Positions 43,720-52,684 of a stretch of DNA of 64,000 nt are shown here, one piece after another. This DNA is from CAVWDI01 sp963793095. GTDB lineage: Bacteria; Chloroflexota; Anaerolineae; Anaerolineales; UBA4823. Position 1 is the stretch's first letter, and each line of letters opens with the position of its first letter. Under the pieces are notes generated by a model. That model did no database searches. It was not told the origin of the DNA and saw nothing but the letters and a program-made list of their open reading frames with translations. The stretch spans positions 1 through 64,000 of the forward strand of contig CAWBYY010000011.1 in the NCBI GenBank assembly GCA_963793095.1, in the 5' to 3' direction. The position numbers were made by a program, and so were the translations under genes.

Positions 43720-45375
43720 ATGTCAGAAGATAGAATAGTCAGCTCCCCCAGAGGGTCTGTGCTGAACTGTAAATCCTGGCAAACTGAAGCGGCTTACCGG
43801 ATGATCCAGAACAACCTGGATCCGGAAGTGGCTGAAGATCCTGCAAATCTGGTTGTATATGGGGGAAGAGGCCAAGCTGCCCGAAACTGGGAATCCTTTG
43901 AAACGATCCTGGCAACACTGCGTGAGCTGGAGGAGTATGAAACGCTGCTTGTGCAGTCAGGTAAACCGGTGGCTGTATTTAGAAGCCATCCGGATGCGCC
44001 GCGGGTTCTGATTGCGAATTCGAATTTGGTGCCGCACTGGGCAACTCAGGAGAATTTCGACGAACTCATGCAGCGCGGCTTGATCATGTACGGCCAGATG
44101 ACGGCAGGTTCCTGGATATATATCGGTACACAGGGAATTCTGCAGGGCACCTATGAAACATTCGGTTCGCTGGCCCGCCAGCGCAACTGGGATTCACTGC
44201 GGGGCAGGTTTGTATTATCGGCGGGTCTGGGTGGAATGGGCGGTGCCCAGCCTCTGGCTATAAAAATGAATGAGGGAGTGGGATTGATCGTAGAGGTGGA
44301 TCCAGAGCGCGCCAGACGCAGGTTAGAGATTGGCTATGTGGATGTTGTGGTCGATACGCTGGAAGAAGCCATGACTATTGTCGAAGAAGCCCTCGACCAG
44401 GAAGAGCCAAAGACGGTTGGTTTAATCGGAAATGCAGCTGATATATACCCTGAATTGTATCTGCGAAATGTGATTCCAGATGTGGTAACTGACCAGACTC
44501 CGGCGCACGATGTCATGATGTACGTTCCCGGCGGAATGGATATACAACAGGCGGGTGAACTGCGCATAAATGAACCGGAGCGCTACAGGAATCTGGCACT
44601 CGAATCGATTGTACGCCATGTCCAGGCGATGTTGGCATTTCAAAATTCGGGCGCGGAGGTATTTGACTACGGCAACAATATCCGCCAGAGGGCCCTCGAC
44701 GCCGGGCTGCAAAACGCATTTGATTTCCCCGGCTTTGTCCCGGCATATATCCGGCCTCTGTTCTGCCTGGGAAAAGGACCGTTCAGGTGGGTAGCCCTTT
44801 CAGGAGACCCGGAGGATATTTACCGCACAGATGAGGCAGTGATGGAGTTGTTTCCGGATGATGAGCACCTCAAGCGCTGGCTGCGTTTAGCCCGCGAGCA
44901 GGTGCCTTTCCAGGGATTGCCTGCCCGCATATGCTGGCTTGGGTACGGTGAACGGACCAAAGCCGGGCTGCGATTTAATCAGATGGTAGCCGAAGGCGCG
45001 CTTAAAGCGCCTATCGTTATTGGTCGTGATCATCTTGACGCAGGTTCGGTTGCCTCCCCCAATCGAGAAACGGAGGGGATGAAAGATGGTTCAGATGCAG
45101 TCAGCGATTGGGCGATATTAAATGCAATGATAAACGCGGTTGGAGGTGCCACATGGGTTTCATTTCACCACGGCGGAGGAGTTGGGATTGGTTTCAGCCA
45201 GCATGCCGGCCAGGTGATTGTAGCCGATGGAACATTCCAGGCTGCGCAGAGATTGGAGAGAGTGCTGACCAGCGACCCCGGTTTGGGGATTGTACGCCAC
45301 GCGGATGCAGGATATGAAGAGGCAATCTCGGCTGCAAAACGACACGGGATAAAAATGCCTATGCTGAAAACCTGA
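43720..45375 (+). CDS. hutU: Urocanate hydratase
   Basis: ATG 43720 follows GGAGG (43709-43713). The 551-residue product has the urocanase features: YGGRGQAARNWESF, NAD-binding SAGLGGMGGAQP, the active-site region QNSGAEVFDYGNNIR and SFHHGGGVGIGFSQHAG. It converts urocanate to imidazolone propionate in histidine breakdown. No other hut gene is nearby, and the stop is TGA, showing UGA serves as stop in this genome. Confidence 0.94.
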   Translation: MSEDRIVSSPRGSVLNCKSWQTEAAYRMIQNNLDPEVAEDPANLVVYGGRGQAARNWESFETILATLRELEEYETLLVQSGKPVAVFRSHPDAPRVLIANSNLVPHWATQENFDELMQRGLIMYGQMTAGSWIYIGTQGILQGTYETFGSLARQRNWDSLRGRFVLSAGLGGMGGAQPLAIKMNEGVGLIVEVDPERARRRLEIGYVDVVVDTLEEAMTIVEEALDQEEPKTVGLIGNAADIYPELYLRNVIPDVVTDQTPAHDVMMYVPGGMDIQQAGELRINEPERYRNLALESIVRHVQAMLAFQNSGAEVFDYGNNIRQRALDAGLQNAFDFPGFVPAYIRPLFCLGKGPFRWVALSGDPEDIYRTDEAVMELFPDDEHLKRWLRLAREQVPFQGLPARICWLGYGERTKAGLRFNQMVAEGALKAPIVIGRDHLDAGSVASPNRETEGMKDGSDAVSDWAILNAMINAVGGATWVSFHHGGGVGIGFSQHAGQVIVADGTFQAAQRLERVLTSDPGLGIVRHADAGYEEAISAAKRHGIKMPMLKT

Positions 45376-45421
45376 AACTTTTTCAGGTTATACGGTAGAA
45401 TTCCAGCCATTATTTCTCAGA

Positions 45422-45460
45422 ATAGTGACAAATGCTAATCGAGAAAGCATTTGTCACTAT
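45422..45460 (+). terminator. Strong hairpin terminator after hutU
   Basis: A 15-pair perfect stem ATAGTGACAAATGCT / AGCATTTGTCACTAT with a nine-base loop is followed by GTTTTG. A second, weaker hairpin AACCTGAAA / TTTCAGGTT overlaps the hutU stop (45369-45389). Confidence 0.85.
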
Positions 45461-45483
45461 GTTTTGATCTGCACAGGGACAAC

Positions 45484-46104
45484 ATGCGAAATGCGAGGGC
45501 ACTGACAGGGGCGTTTATTCTGCTGCTGTTTGTAATCACTGGATTAACCATCACGGGACCGCAGGAGAAGACCCTGGGGGTGAATGTACGGGTTGTTTAC
45601 CTGCACGGCGCCTGGGTTTGGACAGCAATCCTGGCTTTTACTGCCGCAGGTCTGGTAGGTTTAGTCGGGCTGGCGAGCGGGAGGGAAGAGTTACATAGAT
45701 GGTCGCGCGCTTTTGGAAGGACTGGTTTATTCTTCTGGATCACCTATCTGCCTCTTTCCATCTGGGCGATGCAAACGAACTGGAATGGGTTGTTCCTGGC
45801 TGAACCCAGGTGGCGGATGGCGTTAATTTTTGCTTTTGGCGGCTTATTAATCCAGGTCGGGATTACTTTGCTTGAAAATCCAGTCTGGGCATCGGTCGGC
45901 AATCTGGTTTTTATTATCCTATTAGGACTTGCTGTTGCGAACACTCCGAATGTGATGCACCCGAATTCACCAATCCTGGAATCGGATGCCACCCGTATCC
46001 AGGTCTTTTACTTTTCACTGCTGGCTGCGATTTTGTTGTTGGCTGGTGTAATGGCTATTTTTTGGCGAAAAATTGAGGGCGGTGCAGGTGAGGAACTCGC
46101 TTAA
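45484..46104 (+). CDS. Six-TM membrane protein resembling CcmC-type cytochrome assembly proteins
   Basis: The 206-residue protein has about six membrane helices. VNVRVVYLHGAWVW resembles the tryptophan-rich helix of CcmC-like haem-handling proteins, but a full WWD domain is not obvious. ATG 45484 follows AGGGACA; the frame is open to 45451 but that region is the terminator hairpin. The following MFS gene overlaps its end. Function is uncertain. Confidence 0.65.
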   Translation: MRNARALTGAFILLLFVITGLTITGPQEKTLGVNVRVVYLHGAWVWTAILAFTAAGLVGLVGLASGREELHRWSRAFGRTGLFFWITYLPLSIWAMQTNWNGLFLAEPRWRMALIFAFGGLLIQVGITLLENPVWASVGNLVFIILLGLAVANTPNVMHPNSPILESDATRIQVFYFSLLAAILLLAGVMAIFWRKIEGGAGEELA

Positions 46105-47299
46105 GCTGCAGGTATTAGTATTTATCCTTATCCGGACACTCATGAACACCTCAGTGAGGATGGTCTATCCATTCCTGCCTGCAATCGGTCGCGGGCTGGG
46201 TGTGGAAATCGGTCTGCTGTCCAGGGCTATAATGCTGCGTTCCGCCTCCGGAATTTTTGGCCCGTTTCTGGCGACAATTGCCGATACGCGCGGCAGAAAG
46301 ACCGGAATGGTCCTGGGTGTACTCGTGTTCACCTCTGGAATGGCTTTGATGCTGTTCAGGCCATCTTTTATCACTTTTACGGTGATGTTGTTTATCTCCA
46401 TCCTGGGGATGTTTGCATTTCTGCCAGCGATGCAGGCCTACCTGGGGGATAAAGTCCCGTATGAAAGGCGTGGACTTGTGCTGGCGTTGACGGAATTCAG
46501 CTGGTCACTGTCTTTTATCTTCGGGATACCAGTGGTCGGATTCTTGATCATAAGAGGCGGTTGGCTGGCTCCGTTCCCGTTTTTTACAATTGCAGGAGGG
46601 ATTGCGGTTGCTGGGCTCGCCTGGATGCTTCCCGGGAACAAGCCTGCCGGGGATGGGGGCATGCAAATGTGGAAGAATCTGGAGAAAGTGTTTACCTTCG
46701 CCCCCGCCCTGGCAGGAATAACTATCGGGTTTGCGATAAGTGTGGCTAACGAAATGGTAAATCTGATGTTTGGGGTCTGGTTGGAGGGAACTTTTGGCGT
46801 TCAGATCGGCGCGCTGGCTGCAGCCTCAGTTGTTATTGGCATATCAGAACTGACTGGCGAGGGTCTGGTGGGAGGCACTACTGATCGAATCGGCAAACGC
46901 CGCGCAGTAGGGATTGGTATAATTTTAAACTGCCTGGTGGCTGGTCTGATCCCAATTCTAGGCAGCAGCCTGGCGGGCGCGCTGGTAGGATTATTCTGCT
47001 TCTACCTGACTTTTGAATTTACAATTGTGAGCGCGATCCCTTTGATGACCGAGATTATGCCTGCAGTGCGGGCGACGATGATGGCGGCGTTCATCTCCAG
47101 CACCTCACTCGGAAGAGCGCTTGGAGATTGGATTGCACCAGCGCTTTACCAGTTTGGAAAGGATTTCGGCGGAATGTCCGGAATAATGGCAATTATTGCA
47201 GGTGTGCTGTTTTTTAACGCCCTGGCTGGGATCGGTTTGATTGTTTTGAATAAATCACTTGGTGGGGGTTGGCATGAATTGGCCGAGAATCCAGTATAA
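46088..47299 (+). CDS. MFS transporter
   Basis: A 403-residue protein with twelve hydrophobic segments, motif A ATIADTRGRKTG in the 2-3 loop and GGTTDRIGKRRAV in the 8-9 loop. The start GTG 46088 overlaps the upstream gene by 17 bases. Substrate unknown; drug/metabolite export is a typical role. Confidence 0.8.
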   Translation: MRNSLKLQVLVFILIRTLMNTSVRMVYPFLPAIGRGLGVEIGLLSRAIMLRSASGIFGPFLATIADTRGRKTGMVLGVLVFTSGMALMLFRPSFITFTVMLFISILGMFAFLPAMQAYLGDKVPYERRGLVLALTEFSWSLSFIFGIPVVGFLIIRGGWLAPFPFFTIAGGIAVAGLAWMLPGNKPAGDGGMQMWKNLEKVFTFAPALAGITIGFAISVANEMVNLMFGVWLEGTFGVQIGALAAASVVIGISELTGEGLVGGTTDRIGKRRAVGIGIILNCLVAGLIPILGSSLAGALVGLFCFYLTFEFTIVSAIPLMTEIMPAVRATMMAAFISSTSLGRALGDWIAPALYQFGKDFGGMSGIMAIIAGVLFFNALAGIGLIVLNKSLGGGWHELAENPV

Positions 47300-47309
47300 T
47301 TTAAATGTT

Positions 47310-48148
47310 ATGGGTTTTCGAATTCAGCGTGTAAAAAGTTGCCCGGGTTTATCGGCGCTTGTTCTGGTGATGGTGACGGGAGCGCTTTTTGGTAGCGCGC
47401 TCTGCAGTTGGGTGGAATAAGCCTGTGCTGGCTGCCCCAGATAATCAAATTCCAATCTACACACCCACACCAGGACCGGATGGCCGGATTGTGTGGGTTG
47501 TAAAAGCCAACGACACCCTGCTGAGCATCTCCGTCATAAGCGGGCTTTCTGTTGAAGAGATCAAAGCGTTAAACAATCTCACCAGCGACACGATTTTTGA
47601 AGGGCAGCAGATTGTGCTGGGTCTTGGCGGACCTGAGGAGGCGACATCCACACCCGGGCCGACGCCAACCTCCACCCCGCCGCTGCCGACACCGACGCCA
47701 AAACCCGGATTTGGCAATATCTGCATAATCCTGTTCAATGACCTGAATGGTGATTTCGATCCGCCAGGAGCAGGAAGCCTCGATCCCGGAAGGGGCGATA
47801 AGTATAAGCGAAAAATCCGGGTCGGTATCTGAGACAACCCCGACCGGTGTCGGGCTTGACTCGCAGTGCTTCGACAATTTGCCTGAAGGATTTTATACAA
47901 TAAGTATCGCTGTGCCGGAAGGCTACAACGCAACTACTGAAACCAGTTACGAGTTGGAGCTCAATCCCGGTGATGAGACATATATTAATTTCGGTGCGCA
48001 GGCAACCGCCGAAACGCTGGCAGAATTGCAGGTCGTTCCAGCCCCGGAAGGCGGCAGGTCACCAATACTGGGGATTTTGGGCGGCTTATTTCTTGTGGCT
48101 GGAATTGTGGTTGCGGTTTTCGCAGCCCGGCTAATTAAAGGGGGGTAG
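47310..48148 (+). CDS. LysM protein with beta domain and C-terminal anchor; two frame breaks
   Basis: ATG 47310 starts a signal-like segment (GLSALVLVMVTGALFGSAL). A break near 47410 leads to a LysM domain (VVKANDTLLSISVISGL, IKALNNL, EGQQIVLG), a Thr/Pro-rich linker (TPGPTPTSTPPLPTP), and the start of an SdrD-B/prealbumin-like domain (IILFNDLNGD). A second break near 47760 leads to the rest of it (EASIPEGAISISEKSG, LPEGFYTISIAVPEGY) and a C-terminal membrane helix (SPILGILGGLFLVAGIVVAVFAA). It is an envelope protein that likely binds peptidoglycan. TATAAT at 47295-47300 is nine bases before the start. Confidence 0.75.
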
Positions 48149-48185
48149 CATCTACCGGCAAGAATGGTTCAGAACGCGGGCGCGA

Positions 48186-48605
48186 TTAATTACCTCCTGA
48201 TAACGCCTTCGTTTTAGCCTCAACCCGTTTCATAAAACGGGCGAGTTCGATAACAACCCGCTGGTGTAAACCTTCTCCAACCTGCTCAAGATCATCCCAG
48301 GCCCTGACAGAAAAGAGCACCCTCGATTGATTCAACTCGAGTATCTCAGCCCGGACCCTGACAGGGTTGTTGATGGGGGTCGGCGCCTGGTGGCGAACGT
48401 CTATATGGGCGCCGACGCTTGAAAACCCCTCAGGCAGGTATCCTTCTAAAAGCCGGTGGGAGGTTATCTCCATGAAGCGGATCATCATAGGAGTTGCCAG
48501 AACGCGGAGTGACCCGCTGCCAAGCTGGATGGCGGAGTGTTCTTCCATTACTTCAAAAACGGTTTCCCTGTACATCCCTGGTTGGAAGTGCTCGGTTAGA
48601 TCCAA
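48186..48605 (-). CDS. Hotdog-fold thioesterase, FlK-like
   Basis: The 139-residue protein starts TTG 48605 with CAGGAGG upstream. EVMEEHSAIQLGSGSLRVLATPMMIRFME and the later VGAHIDVRHQAPTP match the fluoroacetyl-CoA thioesterase-like hotdog family. It probably hydrolyses acyl-CoA, substrate unknown. It follows the glycosyltransferase gene on the same strand, with 67 bases between. Confidence 0.8.
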   Translation of the reverse strand: MDLTEHFQPGMYRETVFEVMEEHSAIQLGSGSLRVLATPMMIRFMEITSHRLLEGYLPEGFSSVGAHIDVRHQAPTPINNPVRVRAEILELNQSRVLFSVRAWDDLEQVGEGLHQRVVIELARFMKRVEAKTKALSGGN

Positions 48606-48672
48606 AACGACCTCCTGCGATTTTTATCGAATTTATACGGGTAAAAAGGTCAGCCCTGCTTCAGTATAATCG

Positions 48673-49689
48673 CTAGGCAACCGCCAGCCAATCATAACCC
48701 TCTTTCAGAGCGAGACCGGTCAGGAAATCCCGGATTTTATGGCGAGCGCCGCGCGAACCTACCGCAGAAAGTGTGATCGGAAGGCGGTATCCTGCCAGCC
48801 AATCTGAAAGCGCCATCGCCGAGATGACCGGCAGACCTCGCAGCTTCCGGCCAATTTTTTCCCGGTCGATATCGATAAATGCAATCAGGGGGATATTGCT
48901 GCGAAGGAGGTGTTTGCTCAGGCGCCTGCCGGTCATACCTGCTCCCCAGATAAATACAGCGTCCCGGCCAGTGAGCGGGCCTGCGGAAAGGTAGAACGCT
49001 TTTGCGCGTAAAAAGTTTTCAAGCGAGTAACGGCTGTCAGTTCGGGTTAACCGGTCGGGCCGCTCGCGCCAATCGAGCAGGCACTGTGGAAGTTTGGCAA
49101 AGCGCATCCCCAGTAGATACATCCGCAGCCAAAGGTCGTAATCCTCAGCCCAACCTCTATCAGAATAAGAGCCAGCCCGGAGCACATCAACCCGCCTGAG
49201 CATAACGCTCGGATGGGGGAAAGGGCTTTCGATGAATATCTCCCGGCAAATATCTTCGTTCGTAATTAAACCGTTCAGCCATTCGATATAGATCTGGAAT
49301 CCCTCCCGGAGATGGTTTTCCGGGAATCCGGCAACTTGGCAGCTCACCAGACTCACATCAGGATGGGAAGCAAGGTAATTGAATTGCTGCGCAAGGCGTT
49401 CAGGATGGCAGCGGTCGTCGGCATCCATCCTGGCGACAACTGGAGCGCGGCAGAACTGCAGCCCATAATTTAATGCTTGGACAATTCCGCGGTGGGGAGT
49501 GGAAAGCACTTTTATTCTCCGGTCGCGCGAGCTCCATTCGCGCAGTACTTTGGGGGTTTGGTCGCTTGATCCGTCATCCACCGCAATAATCTCATAATCT
49601 TGAAATGTCTGGCCTGAAAGGCTGGTTAAAGCCTCATCCAGAGTAGCGCTGGCGTTGTAACATGGCAGGAGCACTGAAATGGCGGGCAT
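48673..49689 (-). CDS. Family 2 glycosyltransferase
   Basis: A GT-A catalytic domain (PAISVLLPCYNASATLDEALTSL, IIAVDDGSSDQTP, VARMDADDRCHPERL, GWAEDYDLWLRM) occupies about 1-230. The C-terminal 100 residues have FIWGAGMTGRRLSKHL and FIDIDREKIGRKLRGLPV, a Rossmann-like half often seen in sugar transferases. It likely adds sugars in surface polysaccharide synthesis. Its gene is intact. Confidence 0.88.
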   Translation of the reverse strand: MPAISVLLPCYNASATLDEALTSLSGQTFQDYEIIAVDDGSSDQTPKVLREWSSRDRRIKVLSTPHRGIVQALNYGLQFCRAPVVARMDADDRCHPERLAQQFNYLASHPDVSLVSCQVAGFPENHLREGFQIYIEWLNGLITNEDICREIFIESPFPHPSVMLRRVDVLRAGSYSDRGWAEDYDLWLRMYLLGMRFAKLPQCLLDWRERPDRLTRTDSRYSLENFLRAKAFYLSAGPLTGRDAVFIWGAGMTGRRLSKHLLRSNIPLIAFIDIDREKIGRKLRGLPVISAMALSDWLAGYRLPITLSAVGSRGARHKIRDFLTGLALKEGYDWLAVA

Positions 49690-49734
49690 GAAATAATTTT
49701 ACCTGGATTAGTGCCGGAATTTTGTCATCTGGCA

Positions 49735-49740
49735 TATAAT
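49735..49740 (+). promoter_or_regulatory. -10 box very close to the GNAT start
   Basis: TATAAT ends 13 bases before ATG 49754, with no Shine-Dalgarno between. Transcription would begin about six bases before the start codon, so the message may be leaderless. Confidence 0.5.
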
Positions 49741-49753
49741 TTATTCACCTACA

Positions 49754-50326
49754 ATGATAACGAAAGCAGAGCTGACTGACCAGACGATAAGTCTGCGGCC
49801 CCCGGTTCCTGAAGATAAAGAAAAGATCGCCCGGGCGGTTCAGAGATCAATCCCCGAGATTTCTCCATGGATGGGATGGTGCCAAGCCGGCTACAATGCG
49901 GCAGACGCCCAGCGCTGGGTTGAGAGCGCAGTTTCAGGGTGGAAACAGGGCAGCGAATATAATTTTGTGATAATGGATATAAAAAACGGGGAGATCATTG
50001 GCGGGTGCGGTTTGAATCAGATTAACAATCTGTTCCGGTTTGCGAACCTGGGATACTGGGTACGCAGTGACCGCGCCGGAGAAGGAATTGCCGTGCGGTC
50101 GGTGCATTTACTCAGCCGCTTTGGGTTTGAGGACCTGGGGTTTTGGCGGGTGGAGATTGTTGTCGCAGAGGGGAACCGGAGGAGCATCCGTGTGGCGGAA
50201 AAATCCGGGGCGACCCGGGAGGGTTTGTTACGCAATCGCCTGGTTGTGGGTGAAGCGACTCACAATGCATGGATGTTTTCGCTGATCCCTGCGGATCTGG
50301 GATTGGACAAGAAGATTCAAAAGTAG
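49754..50326 (+). CDS. GNAT N-acetyltransferase, RimJ/RimL type
   Basis: The 190-residue protein has the RimL-like opening (LTDQTISLRPPVPEDKEKIARAV), the acetyl-CoA motif region LGYWVRSDRAGEGIAVRSVHLL, and VEIVVAEGNRRSIRVAEKSGA. It may acetylate a ribosomal protein N-terminus or small molecules. It is followed by a methyltransferase gene 11 bases downstream. Confidence 0.87.
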   Translation: MITKAELTDQTISLRPPVPEDKEKIARAVQRSIPEISPWMGWCQAGYNAADAQRWVESAVSGWKQGSEYNFVIMDIKNGEIIGGCGLNQINNLFRFANLGYWVRSDRAGEGIAVRSVHLLSRFGFEDLGFWRVEIVVAEGNRRSIRVAEKSGATREGLLRNRLVVGEATHNAWMFSLIPADLGLDKKIQK

Positions 50327-50337
50327 AGGAAAATAAG

Positions 50338-50925
50338 ATGGCGATGACAGGACTTGAAAAACGCCTGGTGAACCGACCGGAAAAAGCGCAGCGAAATATA
50401 GCCAAAATATCAACCCATCTTGAGGGGATAAATATGGACCAAATTACAACAGCCCTTGAGATTGGTTGCGGTATCGGGACAGTCTCAAACTGGCTGGCAG
50501 ATTCATATGACCTCGCCGTAACTGGAACGGATTTTGACCCAGATCAGATCAGGAGAGCAAAAAAGATGTACCCCGAGCATGAGAGGCTAACATTTCAAGT
50601 GGAGGACGGCGCCGATCTATCATTTGAAACAGACTGTTTTGATCTTGTCATTTCTCAAAATGTATTCCACCATATTAAGAACTGGAAGTCTGCAGTGGGG
50701 GAAATCGCCCGGGTTCTCAGACCAGGAGGTTTTTTTATCTGGTATGATCTTGTTTTCCCTTCCTGGCTAAGTGGTGTTTTCAGCAAATTCATGAGGAATT
50801 ATGGATTCTATACAATAACGGATGTCCGGGCAGAATTCCTTAACAATGGATTTGAGATCAAAAGCGAAAAGAGGTTGCCGCACGGCCTGTTTGTCCATTA
50901 CGATATTTTGCTGCATCGCGGATAA
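50338..50925 (+). CDS. SAM-dependent methyltransferase
   Basis: Start ATG 50338 follows GAGGAAAA. The 195-residue product has motif I TALEIGCGIGTVSNWLA, acidic VTGTDFDPDQIRRA and FDLVISQNVFHHIKNWK plus ARVLRPGGFFIWYDL. The substrate is unknown. It is likely cotranscribed with the GNAT gene. Confidence 0.82.
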   Translation: MAMTGLEKRLVNRPEKAQRNIAKISTHLEGINMDQITTALEIGCGIGTVSNWLADSYDLAVTGTDFDPDQIRRAKKMYPEHERLTFQVEDGADLSFETDCFDLVISQNVFHHIKNWKSAVGEIARVLRPGGFFIWYDLVFPSWLSGVFSKFMRNYGFYTITDVRAEFLNNGFEIKSEKRLPHGLFVHYDILLHRG

Positions 50926-50994
50926 GGCTGAGGGTTTTTCTCTGCCAGGGTGAGGATATCCGCTGCGCTGGCCTCATTTTTTCAGGAGGATATA

Positions 50995-51327
50995 GTGGCA
51001 TACAATTCGATACTGGCGGAAAGAGTAAGCCAAATCCTTGCCGGCGTACCAGGCATTGTTGAAAAGAAGATGTTCGGCGGCATTGGTTACATGGTCAGCG
51101 GCAATATAGCCTGCGGCGTGAACAAGGACGACCTGATTGTGCGGGTCGGCCCGGAGAAATACCAGGAAGCATTGGACCAGCCCCACACCAGAGTTTTTGA
51201 TATGACCGGCAGGCCAATGAGCGGGTGGATCACGGTCGCGCCCCCCGGTTATGCGGATGACCGCGATCTGAAAGGTTGGGTTAAAATGGGCCTGGATTTC
51301 GCTTCGACGCTTCCGGAAAAACCATAA
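50995..51327 (+). CDS. TfoX N-terminal domain protein
   Basis: GTG 50995 follows AGGAGG (50985-50990). The 110-residue protein matches TfoX-N: VEKKMFGGIGYMVSGNIACGV and VRVGPEKYQEALDQPHTR, with TGRPMSGWI near the end. Full Sxy/TfoX controls competence in Proteobacteria, but stand-alone N-domain proteins are widespread with unknown function. Confidence 0.87.
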   Translation: MAYNSILAERVSQILAGVPGIVEKKMFGGIGYMVSGNIACGVNKDDLIVRVGPEKYQEALDQPHTRVFDMTGRPMSGWITVAPPGYADDRDLKGWVKMGLDFASTLPEKP

Positions 51328-51341
51328 AAAGGAGGAAATAA

Positions 51342-52025
51342 ATGAGCATAAAATTGACGTATTACGGGCATGCGACAATGAGCCTGGAAACGGGAGGATA
51401 CACAATCCTGGTTGACCCATTCTTCACGGGGAATCCGTCAGCTCCGGTGACCGCGGATCAGGTGCCGGCCGATTTTATCCTGGTCTCGCACGGCCACAAT
51501 GACCATACGCAGGACGTTGAGACAATAGCCAGGCGGACCGGGGCGCCGGTGATTACGATCCATGAGATTTGCGGGTGGCTGGGGAAAAAGGGGATCCAAA
51601 CCCACGGCCAGCATATCGGCGGAGGCTACAACCACCCCTTCGGTTATCTTAAACTGACGCTTGCTCTACACGGTTCCGGACTTCCGGATGGCAGCTACGG
51701 CGGTAATCCGGCCGGATTCCTGCTGACTGCTCTGGATGGAATAAAGGCTTACCTGGCCTGCGACACAGGCCTGTTTGGCGACATGAGGCTGATTGGTGAA
51801 GAAGGAATAGATCTGGCTGTCCTGCCGATTGGCGACAATTATACGATGGGACCGGATGATGCCCTGCGGGCGGTCAAGTTGATCCAGCCAAAACATGTCG
51901 TTCCGGTACACTACAACACTTTTGACCTGATAAAGCAGGATCCATATGCCTGGGCAGAACGGGTAGAAGCCGAAACCAATGCGAAGGCGCACGTACTGAA
52001 CCCCGGCGAAAGTATAACGGTATAA
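51342..52025 (+). CDS. Metallo-beta-lactamase-fold hydrolase, UPF0173
   Basis: The 227-residue product has the dinuclear metal motif SHGHNDHTQD, a later His in GQHIGGGYNHPFG, Asp in ACDTGLFGDM, and VPVHYNTFD, the pattern of the UPF0173 family. It starts at ATG 51342 after AAAAGGAGG. A metal-dependent hydrolase of unknown substrate. The next gene follows after five bases. Confidence 0.9.
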   Translation: MSIKLTYYGHATMSLETGGYTILVDPFFTGNPSAPVTADQVPADFILVSHGHNDHTQDVETIARRTGAPVITIHEICGWLGKKGIQTHGQHIGGGYNHPFGYLKLTLALHGSGLPDGSYGGNPAGFLLTALDGIKAYLACDTGLFGDMRLIGEEGIDLAVLPIGDNYTMGPDDALRAVKLIQPKHVVPVHYNTFDLIKQDPYAWAERVEAETNAKAHVLNPGESITV

Positions 52026-52030
52026 CCGGT

Positions 52031-52672
52031 ATGGACAACCCTTTACAGCGTAAAAAAGATGAGCGCAGGTTGGCTCAGGAAGGCAGGCTTCCGCCGGGAC
52101 AGGCGCTAACTTATAAATTTCCGATCCTGCATTATGGTAGGGTTCCGGAGTTCGACCCGGACGCCTGGGATTTCAGGGTTTGGGGTGAGCTGGAGCAGGA
52201 ACTGACCTGGACCTGGGAAGCGTTTAATTCGCTGCCGCGCTCAAAGGTGGTCATGGATATCCACTGCGTCACCCGCTGGAGCAAATTCGACACGGTGTGG
52301 GAAGGCGTTTCGGTGCGAACGCTGGCGGAGAACGGGATCATCGCGGTCAGACCGGAAGCAAAATTTGTGGTGCAGCATGCCGAAAACGACTACACCACAA
52401 ACCTGCCTGTGGAAATAGTACTCTCGGATAATTTCCTGCTGGCGACCCACTTTGATGGAAAACCGATCTCTCCTGAGCACGGCTACCCTCTACGAGGTGT
52501 TGTAGGGCATATCCCGGAGCGGGGAGACCTGAAGGTTCCTTACTTCTGGAAAGGCGCTAAATGGCTGAGGGGGCTGGAATTTTTAAAAAATGACCGGCCC
52601 GGTTTTTGGGAACAGGCGGGTTACCACAATGAGGGAGATGTGTGGAAAGAGGAGAGGTTCAGAGAGCGCTGA
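52031..52672 (+). CDS. Molybdopterin oxidoreductase, sulfite-oxidase-like
   Basis: The 213-residue protein has the sulfite oxidase/YedY-type Moco fold: the molybdenum-ligand Cys in DIHCVTRWSKFDTVWEGV, VPYFWKGAKWLRGL near the end and AENDYTTNLPVE. No signal peptide is seen, so it is a cytoplasmic small member. It sits five bases after the UPF0173 gene, so it should be cotranscribed. Substrate unknown. Confidence 0.87.
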   Translation: MDNPLQRKKDERRLAQEGRLPPGQALTYKFPILHYGRVPEFDPDAWDFRVWGELEQELTWTWEAFNSLPRSKVVMDIHCVTRWSKFDTVWEGVSVRTLAENGIIAVRPEAKFVVQHAENDYTTNLPVEIVLSDNFLLATHFDGKPISPEHGYPLRGVVGHIPERGDLKVPYFWKGAKWLRGLEFLKNDRPGFWEQAGYHNEGDVWKEERFRER

Positions 52673-52684
52673 CCAGCCGTCGAT

